64,000 bases of DNA, taken from assembly GCA_023512835.1 (NCBI GenBank), contig CM042085.1, positions 34,444,312 through 34,508,311 on the forward strand. Direction: 5' to 3'. The position numbers were made by a program, and so were the translations under genes. Every line of letters begins with the position of its first letter. The stretch's first letter is position 1. Origin of the DNA: Taxillus chinensis. Taxonomy: Eukaryota; Streptophyta; Magnoliopsida; Santalales; Loranthaceae. The notes under the pieces were generated by a model. That model worked only from the letters and a program-made list of their open reading frames with translations, did not search any database and was not told the DNA's origin. Shown here in pieces: positions 1 to 9,994 of the stretch.

Positions 1-640
1 GAAACCGGGACATGGAGGCCATGTCCTAGAATGAGTTCTTCCGGTTGTTCCATGAGGAGTTCTTCCCCAAGTCGCCGCGGTGGCGAGAAATGGGAGGAGT
101 TCAGCGATCTTAGCAGGGATCGCGTATGGTGGCAGAGTATGAACGAGATTTTAGGAAGGCCGAGTCGGTTTGCTCCGAAGCAATCTCAAGGAAGGACCTG
201 GAAGGCCCATAAGTTTACCATGGGACTCGGACCTGCCCGAAGCAGAGGGTAGAGATGCTGCGAGTGAAGACTTATGCTCGAAGTCGTGGATACAAGAAAG
301 ATTGTGGAGAGAGGGTTAAAGAGGGTAGACAGGCTCATCAAGAGCGGGCCGGGACAGAGTACGCGTGACAAGCAGGGGGAAACCAAGAGACGAGAGGGTT
401 GAGCCTAGGAGTGGGACTCTTCCCAAGGACGGGGCCAAGCTTTAATGGCTCTACCCAGATCCCGTTATTTTGGAGGACAGGGAGGCTCAGTGGGAGTTTC
501 CCAAGCGGGTGTAACTGTTGTGGCGGCCAGGGCACGTCAAACATGAGTGCCCCAAACAAGACCCGAAGTGTCACGGCTATGGGAAAACAGGACACATCAG
601 GACGGTGTGTTTCAAGATAAATGTGAATGAGAGCCGGAAG
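1..640 (+). pseudogene. G1 gag, C-terminal part with zinc knuckles
   Basis: The first 200 bases translate across frames to the retrotransposon Gag pattern of a Phe/Trp-rich stretch followed by VAEYER near 132-150. Around 510-610 two CX2CX4HX4C nucleic-acid binding knuckles can be read. The first (CNCCGGQGH, then four residues and C) needs a one-base frameshift. In the second the second Cys is replaced by Tyr (CHGYGKTGHIRTVC). Gag forms the particle and binds element RNA. Stops and indels make this a pseudogene. The start is outside the window. Confidence 0.7.
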
Positions 641-929
641 TTTAACACAAGGAGGTAGGGGTGGGACCCAATTTCAAGCCCCATCTCCGAGGCCGCATGT
701 TCTTGGCAAGCGTCCAGGGCTGGTTCCAATTATACCCGCACCACGGGGGGAGAGCCAACCACAAGGAGGTTCGGAGGGGCCTCCTGTGGACCCCAGCGAG
801 GACTAAAGGAAAGGGAAGAGAGGCAAGCGGTGGGGCAAGCCAAGGCGAGTGTTTTCGGACTCACCTCAGCAGAGCCGAGAGGGAGGACTTACCATCACAC
901 TCGAGGAAGGTGGAGCCGGACCTTCGGTA

Positions 930-1260
930 GTTCAAGGTACTATTTTAATATCTCGCACTGCTGTTGCAGTCTTGTTTGATACCGGAGCTTCGTGCTCCCC
1001 GATTGTAGAGTCCTTGGTTGAGAGCCTTGGACTTGATTATGTGAGGGTCGATCGACCTCCGAGGGTCGAGTCACCAATGGGAGGTGTGGAGTCAATCTAC
1101 CGAGTATGTCGCGAGTGTGTGCTCACGATAGAGATATTGAACTCTCATTTGATTTGTATGTGATGCCCATGAGAACTTTTAGTTTGATTCTGGGGATGGA
1201 CTGGTTGATGGCCTTTCAGGCTAAGATTGATTGTTATAGACGACGAGTGTCGTTTATTTC
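930..1260 (+). pseudogene. G1 aspartic protease (retropepsin)
   Basis: The catalytic triplet is present as FDTGAS at about 975-992, preceded by the hydrophobic strand ILISRTAVAV. The C-terminal flap landmark ILGMDWL is near 1185-1208. This domain normally matures the Gag-Pol polyprotein. The two halves lie in overlapping frames separated by a frameshift near 1140-1165, so the domain is broken although its active-site residues are unchanged. Confidence 0.8.
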
Positions 1261-1429
1261 ACCCACAAGATCTCCTTGTACCCTAGTGGGTGAATGGGAT
1301 AAGAATGCCGGGAGAGCCGGACCGACCAGGGAGTTATGGGGTAATATTACCCATAGACTTGCCACTCTAACCTTTGAGGAGGAAGCTAACTTAGAGAAAA
1401 GGGTGTGGCCGGATGTTCTTTGAGAATTT

Positions 1430-2770
1430 CCAGGATGTGTTTCCCTGGGGAGTTGTTGGAGTTGCCTCCAAACAAGTATTGAGTTCACAATTGAGCTTTT
1501 GCCAGGGGTGGGACCCATCTCACAAGTAGCATACCGGATGGGACCCGCCGAGTATGCGGGAGCTTCAAAAGCAAATAAAGGAACCGGGAGATAAAGGTTT
1601 CATTCGCCCAAGTACCTCACCTTGGGTGCACCGGCTGTTTGCTAAGAAGGCGGACGGGTCGTTACGACTCGTATTGATTACTAAGTCGAATCAAGTGACG
1701 GTCAAGAACAAATACCCTTTACCACGGATCGATGATTTATTTGACCACCGAGTGGAGCATGGTGGTTCTCAAAGATTGATCCACGTTCGGGATACCATCG
1801 ATTGAGGGTCGGGAAGGAGGATATTCCTAAGACAGCATTCAGTGCGGATACGGACACTATGAGTGGTTAGTGATGCCTTTTGGGCTCACGAACGCACCAG
1901 GCGGTGTTCATGCATCTGATGAATCGGTATTCGCCCCATACCTAGATTCCTTCGTGGTGGTATTTATTGATGATATTCTCGTGTACTCTAAGACACGAAC
2001 CGAGCATGAGGAGCACCCGACCATGGTGTTGCGGACACTATGAGATCATCAATTGTATGCTAAATTTAGCAAGTGTGACTTCTAGATGCAAAGAGGTGCA
2101 TTTTCTTGGACATGTAGTATCCGCCGAAGGAGTTAGAGTGGACCCAACCAAGATTGAGTCGGTATCATCTTGGAAGAGGCCCACGAACGTTTTGAGATAC
2201 GCAGCTTCTTGGGTCCGGCGGGGTATTACCGGTGTTTTGTGGAAGGGTTTTCTCGGTTGGCAAGACCGATGACACTCTGACACGTAAAGGAGCCAAATTC
2301 GAGTGGACAAACAAGTGTCGACAAGCTTTGAGGAATTGAAGACTCGTCCGACTACCGCACCCGTGTTGAGTCTACCGCAGGAGGGAGTGCCATTCGAGGT
2401 GTATTGTGATGCATCTTGAGTTGGATTGGGGTATGTTCGATGCAGGAACACAAAGTCATAACATATGGCTCACGACGACTAAAGCCCCATGAGCAGAATT
2501 ACCCAATGCACGACCCGGGAGATAGCCAGCAGCTATTTTTGCCCTAAAGTCTTGACAACATTACTTGTTGGGGGAGAAATTTGTGGTATACACTGACCAC
2601 AAGAGCCTATAGTACATCTTCACCCAGGAGGGATCTGAATTTGAGACAGAGGAGATGGGTAGAGTACCTGCAAATGTTTGATTTTACACTCTCCTATACG
2701 CCCGGGAAGGGGAATGTAGTTGCAGATGCACCGAGTAGGAAGGGAAAAGGCGAGGTTTCCATGAAAGAAT
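1430..2770 (+). pseudogene. G1 reverse transcriptase and RNase H
   Basis: Reverse transcriptase landmarks in order are [11 protein letters not shown] (about 1594-1627), [14 protein letters not shown] (about 1708-1745), MPFGLTNAP (about 1873-1898) and the catalytic FIDDILVYS (about 1963-1989, with the Asp-Asp pair intact). RNase H/tether residues follow: YTDHKS near 2589 and the C-terminal YTPGKGNVVADA near 2695-2731. The connection is split over several frames. Order and spacing match Ty3/gypsy chromoviruses. The enzyme would copy element RNA into DNA; here it is non-functional. Confidence 0.85.
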
Positions 2771-2999
2771 GGAAAATGATGGAACGATTAACGATCTTGT
2801 GTACAACCTGATCTTAGCAATGGGGAAGTAACCTGTGTCCTATCACCGTGATGCCGAGTTGTATCAACGTGTCCGTGATGGACGGTTGGGGACGTGGACT
2901 TTGAAGTAATCCGAGCCCGAGATAGAGGCCAGTGAGATATTTGAAGAGTGGACCGAAGGAGCCGACCATGAGTTGAGATTTCAGGGGCGCCTGATAGTA

Positions 3000-4246
3000 C
3001 CGCCCTTCCTTCGAGAGGACGTGATGAGGGAGTTTCATCATTCCCGTTTAGCTGTACATCCAGGAGGGACAAAGATGTATCACGCCGTGTGAGCACGGTT
3101 CCGGTGGCCGGGACTGAAGAGGAGTGTAGCGAGTTTGTCACCAACGACCCTTGGTCAATTGCAGCCTTTGCCTGTGGCCGAGTGGAAGTGGGAACATATT
3201 ACCATGGACTTTGTGACAGGACTTCCTACTACTTGGGGAGGAAGGACATGATTTGGGTTATTATAGACCGATTGACCAAATCAGCCCATTTCTTGGCTAT
3301 TCGGGAGCGAGACTCCATTGGGACGTTAAGCCGGTTATATGTTGATGAAATTGTCCGATTGCATGGAGTACCCGTGTCTATTGTTTCGGACAGAGATGCA
3401 CGGTTTACCTCACGATTTTGGAGTGGTTTGCAAGAAGCATTGGGGACACGACTTAATTTGAGTACTGCTTATCACCCCGAGATCGATGGTTAGTCGAGAG
3501 GACTATTCAGACAATGGAAGACTTGTTGAGAGCTCTGTACGCTTGATTTTGGAGGATCATGGGCTTCTCACCTTCTCTGCGTAGTTTGCCTATAATAACA
3601 GCTACCAGGCTTCCATAGGGATGGCCCTATTTGAGGCTTTGTATGGTAGACCCTGTCGGTCTCCATTGTGTTCACAGGCCGGGAGAGGCAGCTATATTGG
3701 GACCTCAATTGGTCCAAGAGGCTACGGCAAAAGTACAATTGATTAGGGCGCCTTCTTATGCTCGAGCAGACAAAAGTCTTATGTAGATCACCGACGCCAA
3801 CCGTTGGAGTTTTTGGTTGGAGACCACGTATTCCTTCGTGTTTCCCCACGGAGGGGACATAAGCGATTTGGAAGGGTCTAAGTTATCTCCTAGATATATA
3901 GCCTATTTCGATATTGAGTAGGGTCGGACCTATTGCATATAGGTTGGCATTACCTCCCGATTGCATATTGAGTTGGGTGCATAATGTCTTCCATGTATCC
4001 CAGTTGCGGGCATATCATCCGGATCCCACACATGTGTTGGACTAGAGTACTGGATATTGAGGGAGGATCCGACGGTTGTCGAGGCACCCGTACGCATTTT
4101 GGATAGGCGCGAAAGCGACTACGAGGAAAGACTATTCCGTTGATTCGGTGCCGTGGAAACACCGAGGTATGGAGGAAAAGACTTGGGAATGTGAGGCTGA
4201 AATGCGTGCTCACTACCTTGATCCGTTCGAGGACGAACAACCCTGA
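3000..4246 (+). pseudogene. G1 integrase with C-terminal chromodomain
   Basis: The zinc-binding start reads [17 protein letters not shown] near 3032-3081. The catalytic core has [10 protein letters not shown] near 3261 and [13 protein letters not shown] near 3390-3420, supplying the first two acidic residues, then STAYHP near 3462. GHKRFG near 3856 marks the GPY/F-side region. The last part (about 4085-4246) reads TWE, AEMRA and ends FEDEQP plus stop, the usual end of a chromovirus chromodomain, which directs insertion to heterochromatin. There are several frameshifts and in-frame stops. The final stop is at 4244-4246. Confidence 0.75.
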
Positions 4247-4390
4247 AGGAGGGGAGGAAGGCAAGGCAAACATCAAACATCAACATAATCAGGTACTATT
4301 GATTATTTCTTTTGCCATTGTATATTTTGTTCATTGGTTGTGGTCGTTTCTTTTCAATCCCAATTTTCTTTTCGAGGATGAAAAGTCTTT

Positions 4391-4403
4391 AAGGGGGAGA
4401 GGA
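4391..4403 (+). promoter_or_regulatory. G1 polypurine tract
   Basis: The purine run AAGGGGGAGAGGA lies immediately before the LTR start TGTAAGG. Plus-strand DNA synthesis starts from such tracts. An almost identical tract sits at the same place in G2 (60101-60113). A second purine run (4246-4266) follows an upstream copy of the FEDE coding motif. Confidence 0.8.
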
Positions 4404-6823
4404 TGTAAGGACCCGTATTTGAGGGGTTCTTGGAGTTAGCCTTGAGTAAGAGACCTTGTCTTAGAGAATGGACATCGAAAAGTGATGTGCTAGCCGAATG
4501 GAGAATCTTGACTATACTTGGGCTCAACTTGGAGTTCGAGGCCCTAAGGGGTATTTTGGGAATTTCACATATCATAAATAATATTTATTTGAGGGATTTA
4601 TTTTAAATATTTGTTGGGCTTAATGAATTGGGCTGTTGAGCTTAAGAGATGGGTTTGAAAACCTTGGCCTTTGGGATTATAGATGTTGGGCTTTAGATTA
4701 ATCAAAACTACGTCGTTTTGATGTAGGATTCACTTAATCAAAACTACGTCGTTTTGATTATGTGGGAAAATATATAAAGAAAAAGGGCTTGAAAATTAGG
4801 CGATTTCCCACTCCAAAACCCTAGCAGCCGTCACCCCTTGAGAGAGAGAGAGAAACACGACGGGAGAGGGAGCTCAGGAAAGAGGGAGACACGACGATCC
4901 AAGGTCGGCGATCCAAGGCCGGACGGGAGCCCGGAGACATGATTGCTAGAATACAACGACCGGTTGAATTCTCCGACTTTGAGGTAGGGATTCGTTGTCA
5001 ACCCTTGTACCTCCTCCAAATTTTGGAATTTCACCCGTTATGATTTTCATCTGTTGTGATTCTTCTCTCAACCCCAATTCTGAATGAGATGATTAATATA
5101 TATAAACATGTAGATGCGTGTGGGATTAATATGAGATTTTTAATAAATATAACTGAAAATAATTGAGTTGGACGCCATGGATTTGTCCTGGATGGGTAGT
5201 TTGGCATGAGTATTCTAATTGGAATTGAAAAGTAAAGTCGTGTATCCAATCTTTAAAACCTAATAACTCACAAACGAAAAGGAATTTGAGATGGATTCTT
5301 TGGAGAGAAGTCATTAGAATAACAAAACAATGATCCTTGTGCAAAAATATGGCTGCACGTCAATTTGAACGTCATATTCCCAATTGGCGTGCAGCTCCAA
5401 ATTTGGTGAAATTCTTCCCCAAGCTTACTTGCATCATGTAGATGGCTGGTATGCAAGTAATATGCTTGCACGCCAATTGGTCCAATTGGCGTTCAAGGCC
5501 TTTGGCTCTAAAACTTCTATGGAAGGTAGAGGACATCATTCTGAGAAACTTTAGTTCGCACGCCAATTAATTTGAGGCCATCTACTTGGTCAAAATAAAT
5601 CTCCAAAACCTAACAAAATAGCCTAAAAGCGCATGTATATGCAAAAAGGCATCTTCCTAGGGGTTAGAGCAAATATAAATGAAATATGATACAATAAGGC
5701 TCTAATTATGCTCTTAAACACCCCTAAATAGGCAATAGAATGACGGCATAAATACACATTATCAAATGCACTATTGAGTTATTTTGTTATGCCCCGAGTT
5801 GGGCTTGTTAAGCTATATTAACATGTTTGTCTTGAGATATATTGTTAAGTACCTTGTCCTGAGTTGGGATGTACACATGAGTTGCATTCATCGAGACATA
5901 CTTACGCTTGAGCTATGTTTCCTGAGATGTAATGTGATGTACTTGCTGAGATGCTGTGAATTTGTGATTGAGTTTGAGTACCCAAATACACGTGGGTTGA
6001 ACCGGAGTTATGGGCCAGGCACAATTCTGGACCCCTTGAGATTTGGCCAGGGCTGCGGTCCTAAGTCTCGGTGTAGCACTCACGACGGTGGGCTAAGTCT
6101 GCACCCATTCCCGAGGGTAGGTATGGCGTCCGACGAGGTGATGGCCATATCTGACTCAGGTGGAAAATGTTGCATTGGTGACCATGCAACGTTCACCTGG
6201 ATGTGGTATGTCATGTCGCCGTGGTGGCGGGGTGTCCTCTGCCCTCCGGTGTGGGCACAGTAAATGGTGTGTTACCTGGGTGATGTGTGTTGTTTAGTTT
6301 TAGGCACTATACGAGCACAAGCATACACTTGTCATGCATATTGTAGAGTGGGACCAGTCCAGGGGAGACTTGAACCCTACGAGCTATGGTTTGCTCACCC
6401 CTCCTATGAAGTATTCTTCTGCAGGGTCTACGAGCGGTAGGTGAAAGAGTCGTGGTGGTGGGCTAACGAGGTTGAAGACTTATTATTAATTTTATTGCTT
6501 TTGTGGACCTGTGTTTTATGGTTTGGGTTGCTTATAAACAATATGTTGTGGTTTGATGGGAGTTTTTCCCAGTTGAGTTGTAATAAATTTGGATTCTTCT
6601 TGAGATATAATAGATTGAGATATGTTTATTGTTTGACCTATGTTTGTGTGCGTGGTTTGGGATCGGGAGCATGCCCCGTGGCATGTTAGCCTAGTTGTAC
6701 GGGTTTGGGACAGCACCCGTGACGTAAATCCTTTGTAGGTGCTTGCACCAACCCTTGACCCTTCGGGTGCGGGCATGGGCGATTACTCCTCATTTCCAAG
6801 TGAGAGGAAATTGGGGTGTGACA
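4404..6823 (+). repeat. G1 3' LTR, 2420 bp
   Basis: The LTR starts TGTAAGGACCCG directly after the polypurine tract and ends GGGTGTGACA. Start and end resemble those of G2 (60114-61910) and of G3 in reverse. It contains a paired palindrome and TATA box (4701-4777), a GA-rich leader (about 4840-4855), and a 3' segment resembling G2 around the GGTTTGCTCACCC motif (6389-6401). Small ORFs inside it are not conserved in the related LTRs and are not considered genes. Confidence 0.85.
4701..4777 (+). promoter_or_regulatory. G1 LTR core promoter: paired palindromes and TATA
   Basis: Two identical 22-bp palindromes lie at 4701-4722 and 4737-4758, with arms ATCAAAAC and GTTTTGAT around a TACGTC centre. 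TATATAAA follows at 4771, 12 bp after the second copy. The same arrangement is kept in three other LTRs of the window (54804-54880, 60539-60615, 50045-50122 reversed). The ACGT core resembles plant bZIP binding sites (inference). Confidence 0.7.
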
Positions 6824-8187
6824 GGCGTTGGCTAGGCTGGAGGGAGCAAAGGTGGTTCGTCTTGGTGCTTAGCAAGCCATCACCTGGGAGGGAGGATTTT
6901 GGAGGACAGGGGGTGCAAAGCGACCGTCGGGGAGGTAATTTCCGATTTTGGAAGTGATGGTGGCCGACGGGGGACTCTCTACGGAGGGTGGATCATTTGA
7001 CGACGGCTTTAGGATTGCCGATTGTGTTTTTTCGAAAGCCCCCCACGATTGTGCTACGAATTGGCTTTTAAAGATAAAGAAGGGTGGTTAGGGTTCAAGG
7101 TCTCATTAGGCTCGATGACCGGCCACGGCTGGTTCGGTGGGGCTCGTCCATGGTGGCCTGGCTTGGGTAGATAGCATGGAGAGATGGTGAGTGGCGAGGA
7201 CCCTTGTTTGGTTCGGGTTGGACTTGGTTTGTGGGAGGCCGAGAGAGAGAGAGAAGGGATAAGGAAATTGGCTGGCATCGATGTGGATCCCCAGCTGGTG
7301 CGGCGGCCATGGTGTGGCGGCCATGGTGTGGCGTTGGAGGTGAGCCGAAACAGGGAAGAGAGAGGGGGAAAAGAGACGATGGGTTTGGTAGGAAGAGATA
7401 AGGGAGAGGTATTTTGTGGTTATTATTATTTTTTTGCTTTGTTTTATTTTATTTTCATTTTTTTGTTTTGTTTTTTATTTTGTGTTTTATAATTATGAAC
7501 CAATATAAAGGCGACACGTGACAAGAGTTGGTGGGAAAAGGAAAGAGAAAAGAAAAAAGAATTTTCTTGCTCTGTTTTGTAATGTTTAACTAATATTTTG
7601 GGTTTTTGGGATGAGAGAACAATTCGACTTTCAATAAAATGTGAAACAAGTATTTTTGGACTCGGAACGTCACAACGAGCGATCCCGTGTCATTTTTATT
7701 TGAAAATGAGTTTGTTTTTGTGCCAAGACATGCTGCGCGTTCCTAAATCGCTTTATTACCGAAAAGCATATTTTTTTATTTTTCCAAAAATAAGCTCGTG
7801 GAGCGAATATATACAATATATATGTCAAAATTCTCAAAATGATGAGAGGATCAAGAGCATGAGGTTCGTGACCTGATCCAGAGTGTCCTTTTGAATATTG
7901 GCCACTAGTTCATTGTCGTTAGCCAGTCAAATACCATTTTGACTATAACTTCTTCGTTTGACCTTGGATTTAAGCACGGTCGAAGGCGTTGATCTTTAAA
8001 TTTGATTTTCTATCGCTCGAACTGGTTCTTTGGCATTTGAAAGCCTTTTTAAAGAAGTCATTAAAATCCCCCTCTCGAGATCTGCGATCACATCTCTTTA
8101 TTTGTCCGTACAAAGTGATTAACAAATAGGAATGAAGTTTAAAGTGAAAAATAATTGTGTATGTCCAACCCGGACAAAATGGGGTCC
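6824..8187. other. Unassigned interval between gypsy G1 and copia B
   Basis: No recognisable protein motif or LTR end was found. The first 600 bases are G-rich, with a small duplication of CGGCCATGGTGTGG near 7303-7330. Bases 7420-7500 are T-rich. The rest is AT-rich and includes an AT run near 7805-7825. ORFs here are short and of simple composition. It may be flanking host DNA or an old LTR of another family. Confidence 0.4.
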
Positions 8188-8631
8188 AACAAGTATTATG
8201 GAGTAAGGATCCGAGCTTAAGTTTAATACGGAGTAAGGAACCTTACATCATATTCAAGAAGAAGCTACTTAACTTATCTCTTCGTATTCAAAGTCACCAC
8301 TCGTTGCTTCCCGATGTAAGACAAACTTGTTGAGAACCTAAAGCATCTTAGACGTGGATCAACCGGATATGTGGACACAACTTTAACTACACTTGGGAAC
8401 TTACAAATACTCTTATGCGTTGCAAACCCAAGATCTTAAAGACCACATCCGCAACAATTGAGGCATGGAGATTTCCGAGAAATAGTAAATGTACACAATG
8501 ACCGAAACAACAAGTTCCAAGGTTGTCTCTTGTGGATGTCTCTATAAATAGCAACACTTGTACATTTTATAAAAGAAGAGAGCGAGTAATAATTTTGTGT
8601 ATGTACCAAAGCTCATTGAGATCATAGAGGC
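8188..8631 (+). repeat. B 5' LTR, left fragment
   Basis: Matches the B 3' LTR at 40425 onward: GATGTAAGACAAACT, the G-box region (here GACGTGG at 8351-8357, one base off CACGTGG), GTTGCAAACCCAAGA, TATA box TATAAATA at 8543-8550, and GCTCATTGAGATC. Its start, which should be TGTTGG, is lost at about 8188. It stops at 8631, where element A begins, and resumes at 21241. Confidence 0.7.
8627..8631. repeat. Target duplication of element A, left
   Basis: GAGGC precedes the A 5' LTR and is repeated at 21241-21245 right after the A 3' LTR. Removing A and one copy restores a continuous B LTR reading AGAGGCTAGCGTGTGAG, as in the B 3' LTR near 40838. Confidence 0.8.
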
Positions 8632-8844
8632 TGTTGGATCAAACCCGGAATTTAGATAATCTTCGATAAAGCCTTATGTAATTTGATCTGAGATCTCTTG
8701 TGTTTATTTGATCGTTGCAGAAGATATGTTACTAGTCCGAAATACACTCGTGAGAGCAAAGCTAAGGACAAGATACATAATCCTGATCCGGACAAGAGTG
8801 AGTGTGCGTCCAAACACTTGGTAAATAACCAAGTCACCAATACA

Positions 8845-9295
8845 TACGGAATAAGGGACATTCATGCGGACTAAGTACAAATGCGGAATAAGGACCTGAG
8901 TCTTATTTGACACGGAGTAAGGAAATTAGATGCGGAGTAAGGAAATTAAATGCGGAGTAAGGAATCCGGACAACTTTCTCATACGGAGTAAGGAAGCGCA
9001 AGACGGAGTAAACACTCCGATCCCTTAGACTCGCCCGGAGTAAGGAACTTACATACGGAGTAAGGAACTTACATACGGAGTAAGAAATTTACATACGGAG
9101 TAAGGAACTTACATACGGAGTAAGAAACTTACATACGGAGTAAGGAACTTACATACGGAGGTAAGGAACTTATACGCGGAGTAAGGAAGCGCCGACACGG
9201 ACTAAGGATTCCAGTACCAAATAGATACGGAGTAAGAAATCAACGACACGGAGTAAGATTTCGAGCTTTAATAGTTACGGAGTAAGGAAAATTAC
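8845..9295 (+). repeat. CGGAGTAAGGA array inside A 5' LTR
   Basis: Twenty or so copies of the core CGGAGTAAGGA (variants CGGAATAAGG, CGGACTAAG). In the middle (about 9045-9170) they form near-perfect 20-bp units of the type ACATACGGAGTAAGGAACTT. At the edges they are spaced irregularly. The A 3' LTR has the same array (20094-20605). C, D and E carry the same core in looser arrangement. There are no unique spacers, so it is a minisatellite, not CRISPR. Confidence 0.85.
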
Positions 9296-9396
9296 ACCGG
9301 ACCAAGAAGATACTGCTTCAACTCAACCGCATTCAAAGTTATCAGCTCGTGGCGTCCCGATGTAAGACAAATTTATTGAGAACTCGAAGAATCTTA

Positions 9397-9599
9397 CACG
9401 TGGATCATCCGGATTTGTGGACACAACCTTAATTGTATTTGGGAACTCACAAACGCACTTATACTCTTCAAACCCAAGATCTTGAGCTCCACAAACCGCA
9501 GCGGTCAAGCCAAGAGAAATTACAGAAGGATAGTTAGTCCTGAATGCATTCTGGAACTACAAGTTCCAAGGTTGTCTCTTAGGAATGGTTGTATAAATA
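9397..9599 (+). promoter_or_regulatory. A 5' LTR promoter: G-box to TATA
   Basis: CACGTGG at 9397-9403 within TCTTACACGTGGATC, an inverted repeat GGAACT/AGTTCC at 9552-9566, and TATAAATA at 9592-9599. The G-box to TATA distance is 195 bp here and 186-197 bp in the other copia LTRs of the window, in both orientations, which suggests functional constraint. Confidence 0.6.
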
Positions 9600-9936
9600 T
9601 TCATACTTGTATATTTGAAAAGGTGTGAGTGTGAGACCAAAATGTGCATTAGTTAAGAAAAGACTAATTTTGTGTATGCACAAGCGTTTTCATCTTAAGA
9701 GATAGAATTTGGCTAGTGTGTGAGTTCATTTGTAAAGCGAGTGTAAGAGAGTCCTGCTTCTATTTTGTTGTATTTATCTTGTGATAATAAAACAAAATAC
9801 TTCCACTATCTAGTTATCTTTCAAAGTTGATTCTATCACTTAACTAGATAAGTGTTTGTGTCTTAAGAGAAAGAAAAGAGTTTTGATAAGAGCCTATTCA
9901 CCCCCCCCCCCCTTTAGGCTCCAAGGGACCATCAAG

Positions 9937-9950
9937 TGGTATCGAGCAAG
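9937..9950 (+). promoter_or_regulatory. A primer-binding site
   Basis: TGGTATCGAGC lies three bases after the LTR end. It matches the complement of the initiator tRNA-Met 3' end (TGGTATCAGAGC) with one base missing. Element E has TGGTATCGGAGC at the same place and C has TGGTATCAAAGC. Reverse transcription would start here. Confidence 0.8.
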
Positions 9951-9994
9951 TTCTATTTTGTTCTAAGTAGAGATCCCACTCTTTCAATCTCGAA

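Larger units (their letters stand above)
1..6823 (+). mobile_element. Ty3/gypsy chromovirus G1, 3' part
   Basis: In order on the plus strand there are Gag residues, two zinc knuckles, an aspartic protease, reverse transcriptase, RNase H, integrase, the end of a chromodomain, a polypurine tract and a 3' LTR. That order, with a chromodomain after integrase, defines a plant chromovirus; the long LTR suggests the Tekay/Del group (inference). The 5' LTR and the start of gag lie before the window. Frameshifts and stops break the polyprotein many times, so this copy cannot encode its own proteins. The five bases after the LTR are GGCGT; the matching target duplication would be outside the window. 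Confidence 0.85.
8632..9934 (+). repeat. A 5' LTR
   Basis: Begins TGTTGGATCAAACC and ends GGGACCATCA beside the primer-binding site; other copies end GGACCAACA, giving the inverted ends TGTTGG and CCAACA. It contains a repeat array (8845-9295), a G-box CACGTGG (9397-9403), TATA box TATAAATA (9592-9599), and a terminal hairpin GAGCCTA/TAGGCTC around a C-run (9890-9921). Confidence 0.85.

Noticed and set aside
7184..7492. 102-residue ORF with a hydrophobic Phe-rich tail
   Set aside because: The tail comes from a T-rich low-complexity run. No motif and no second copy.
8845..9295. Regular 20-bp repeats that could look like a CRISPR array
   Set aside because: Repeats are head to tail without unique spacers, lie inside an LTR and recur in the second LTR of the same element.
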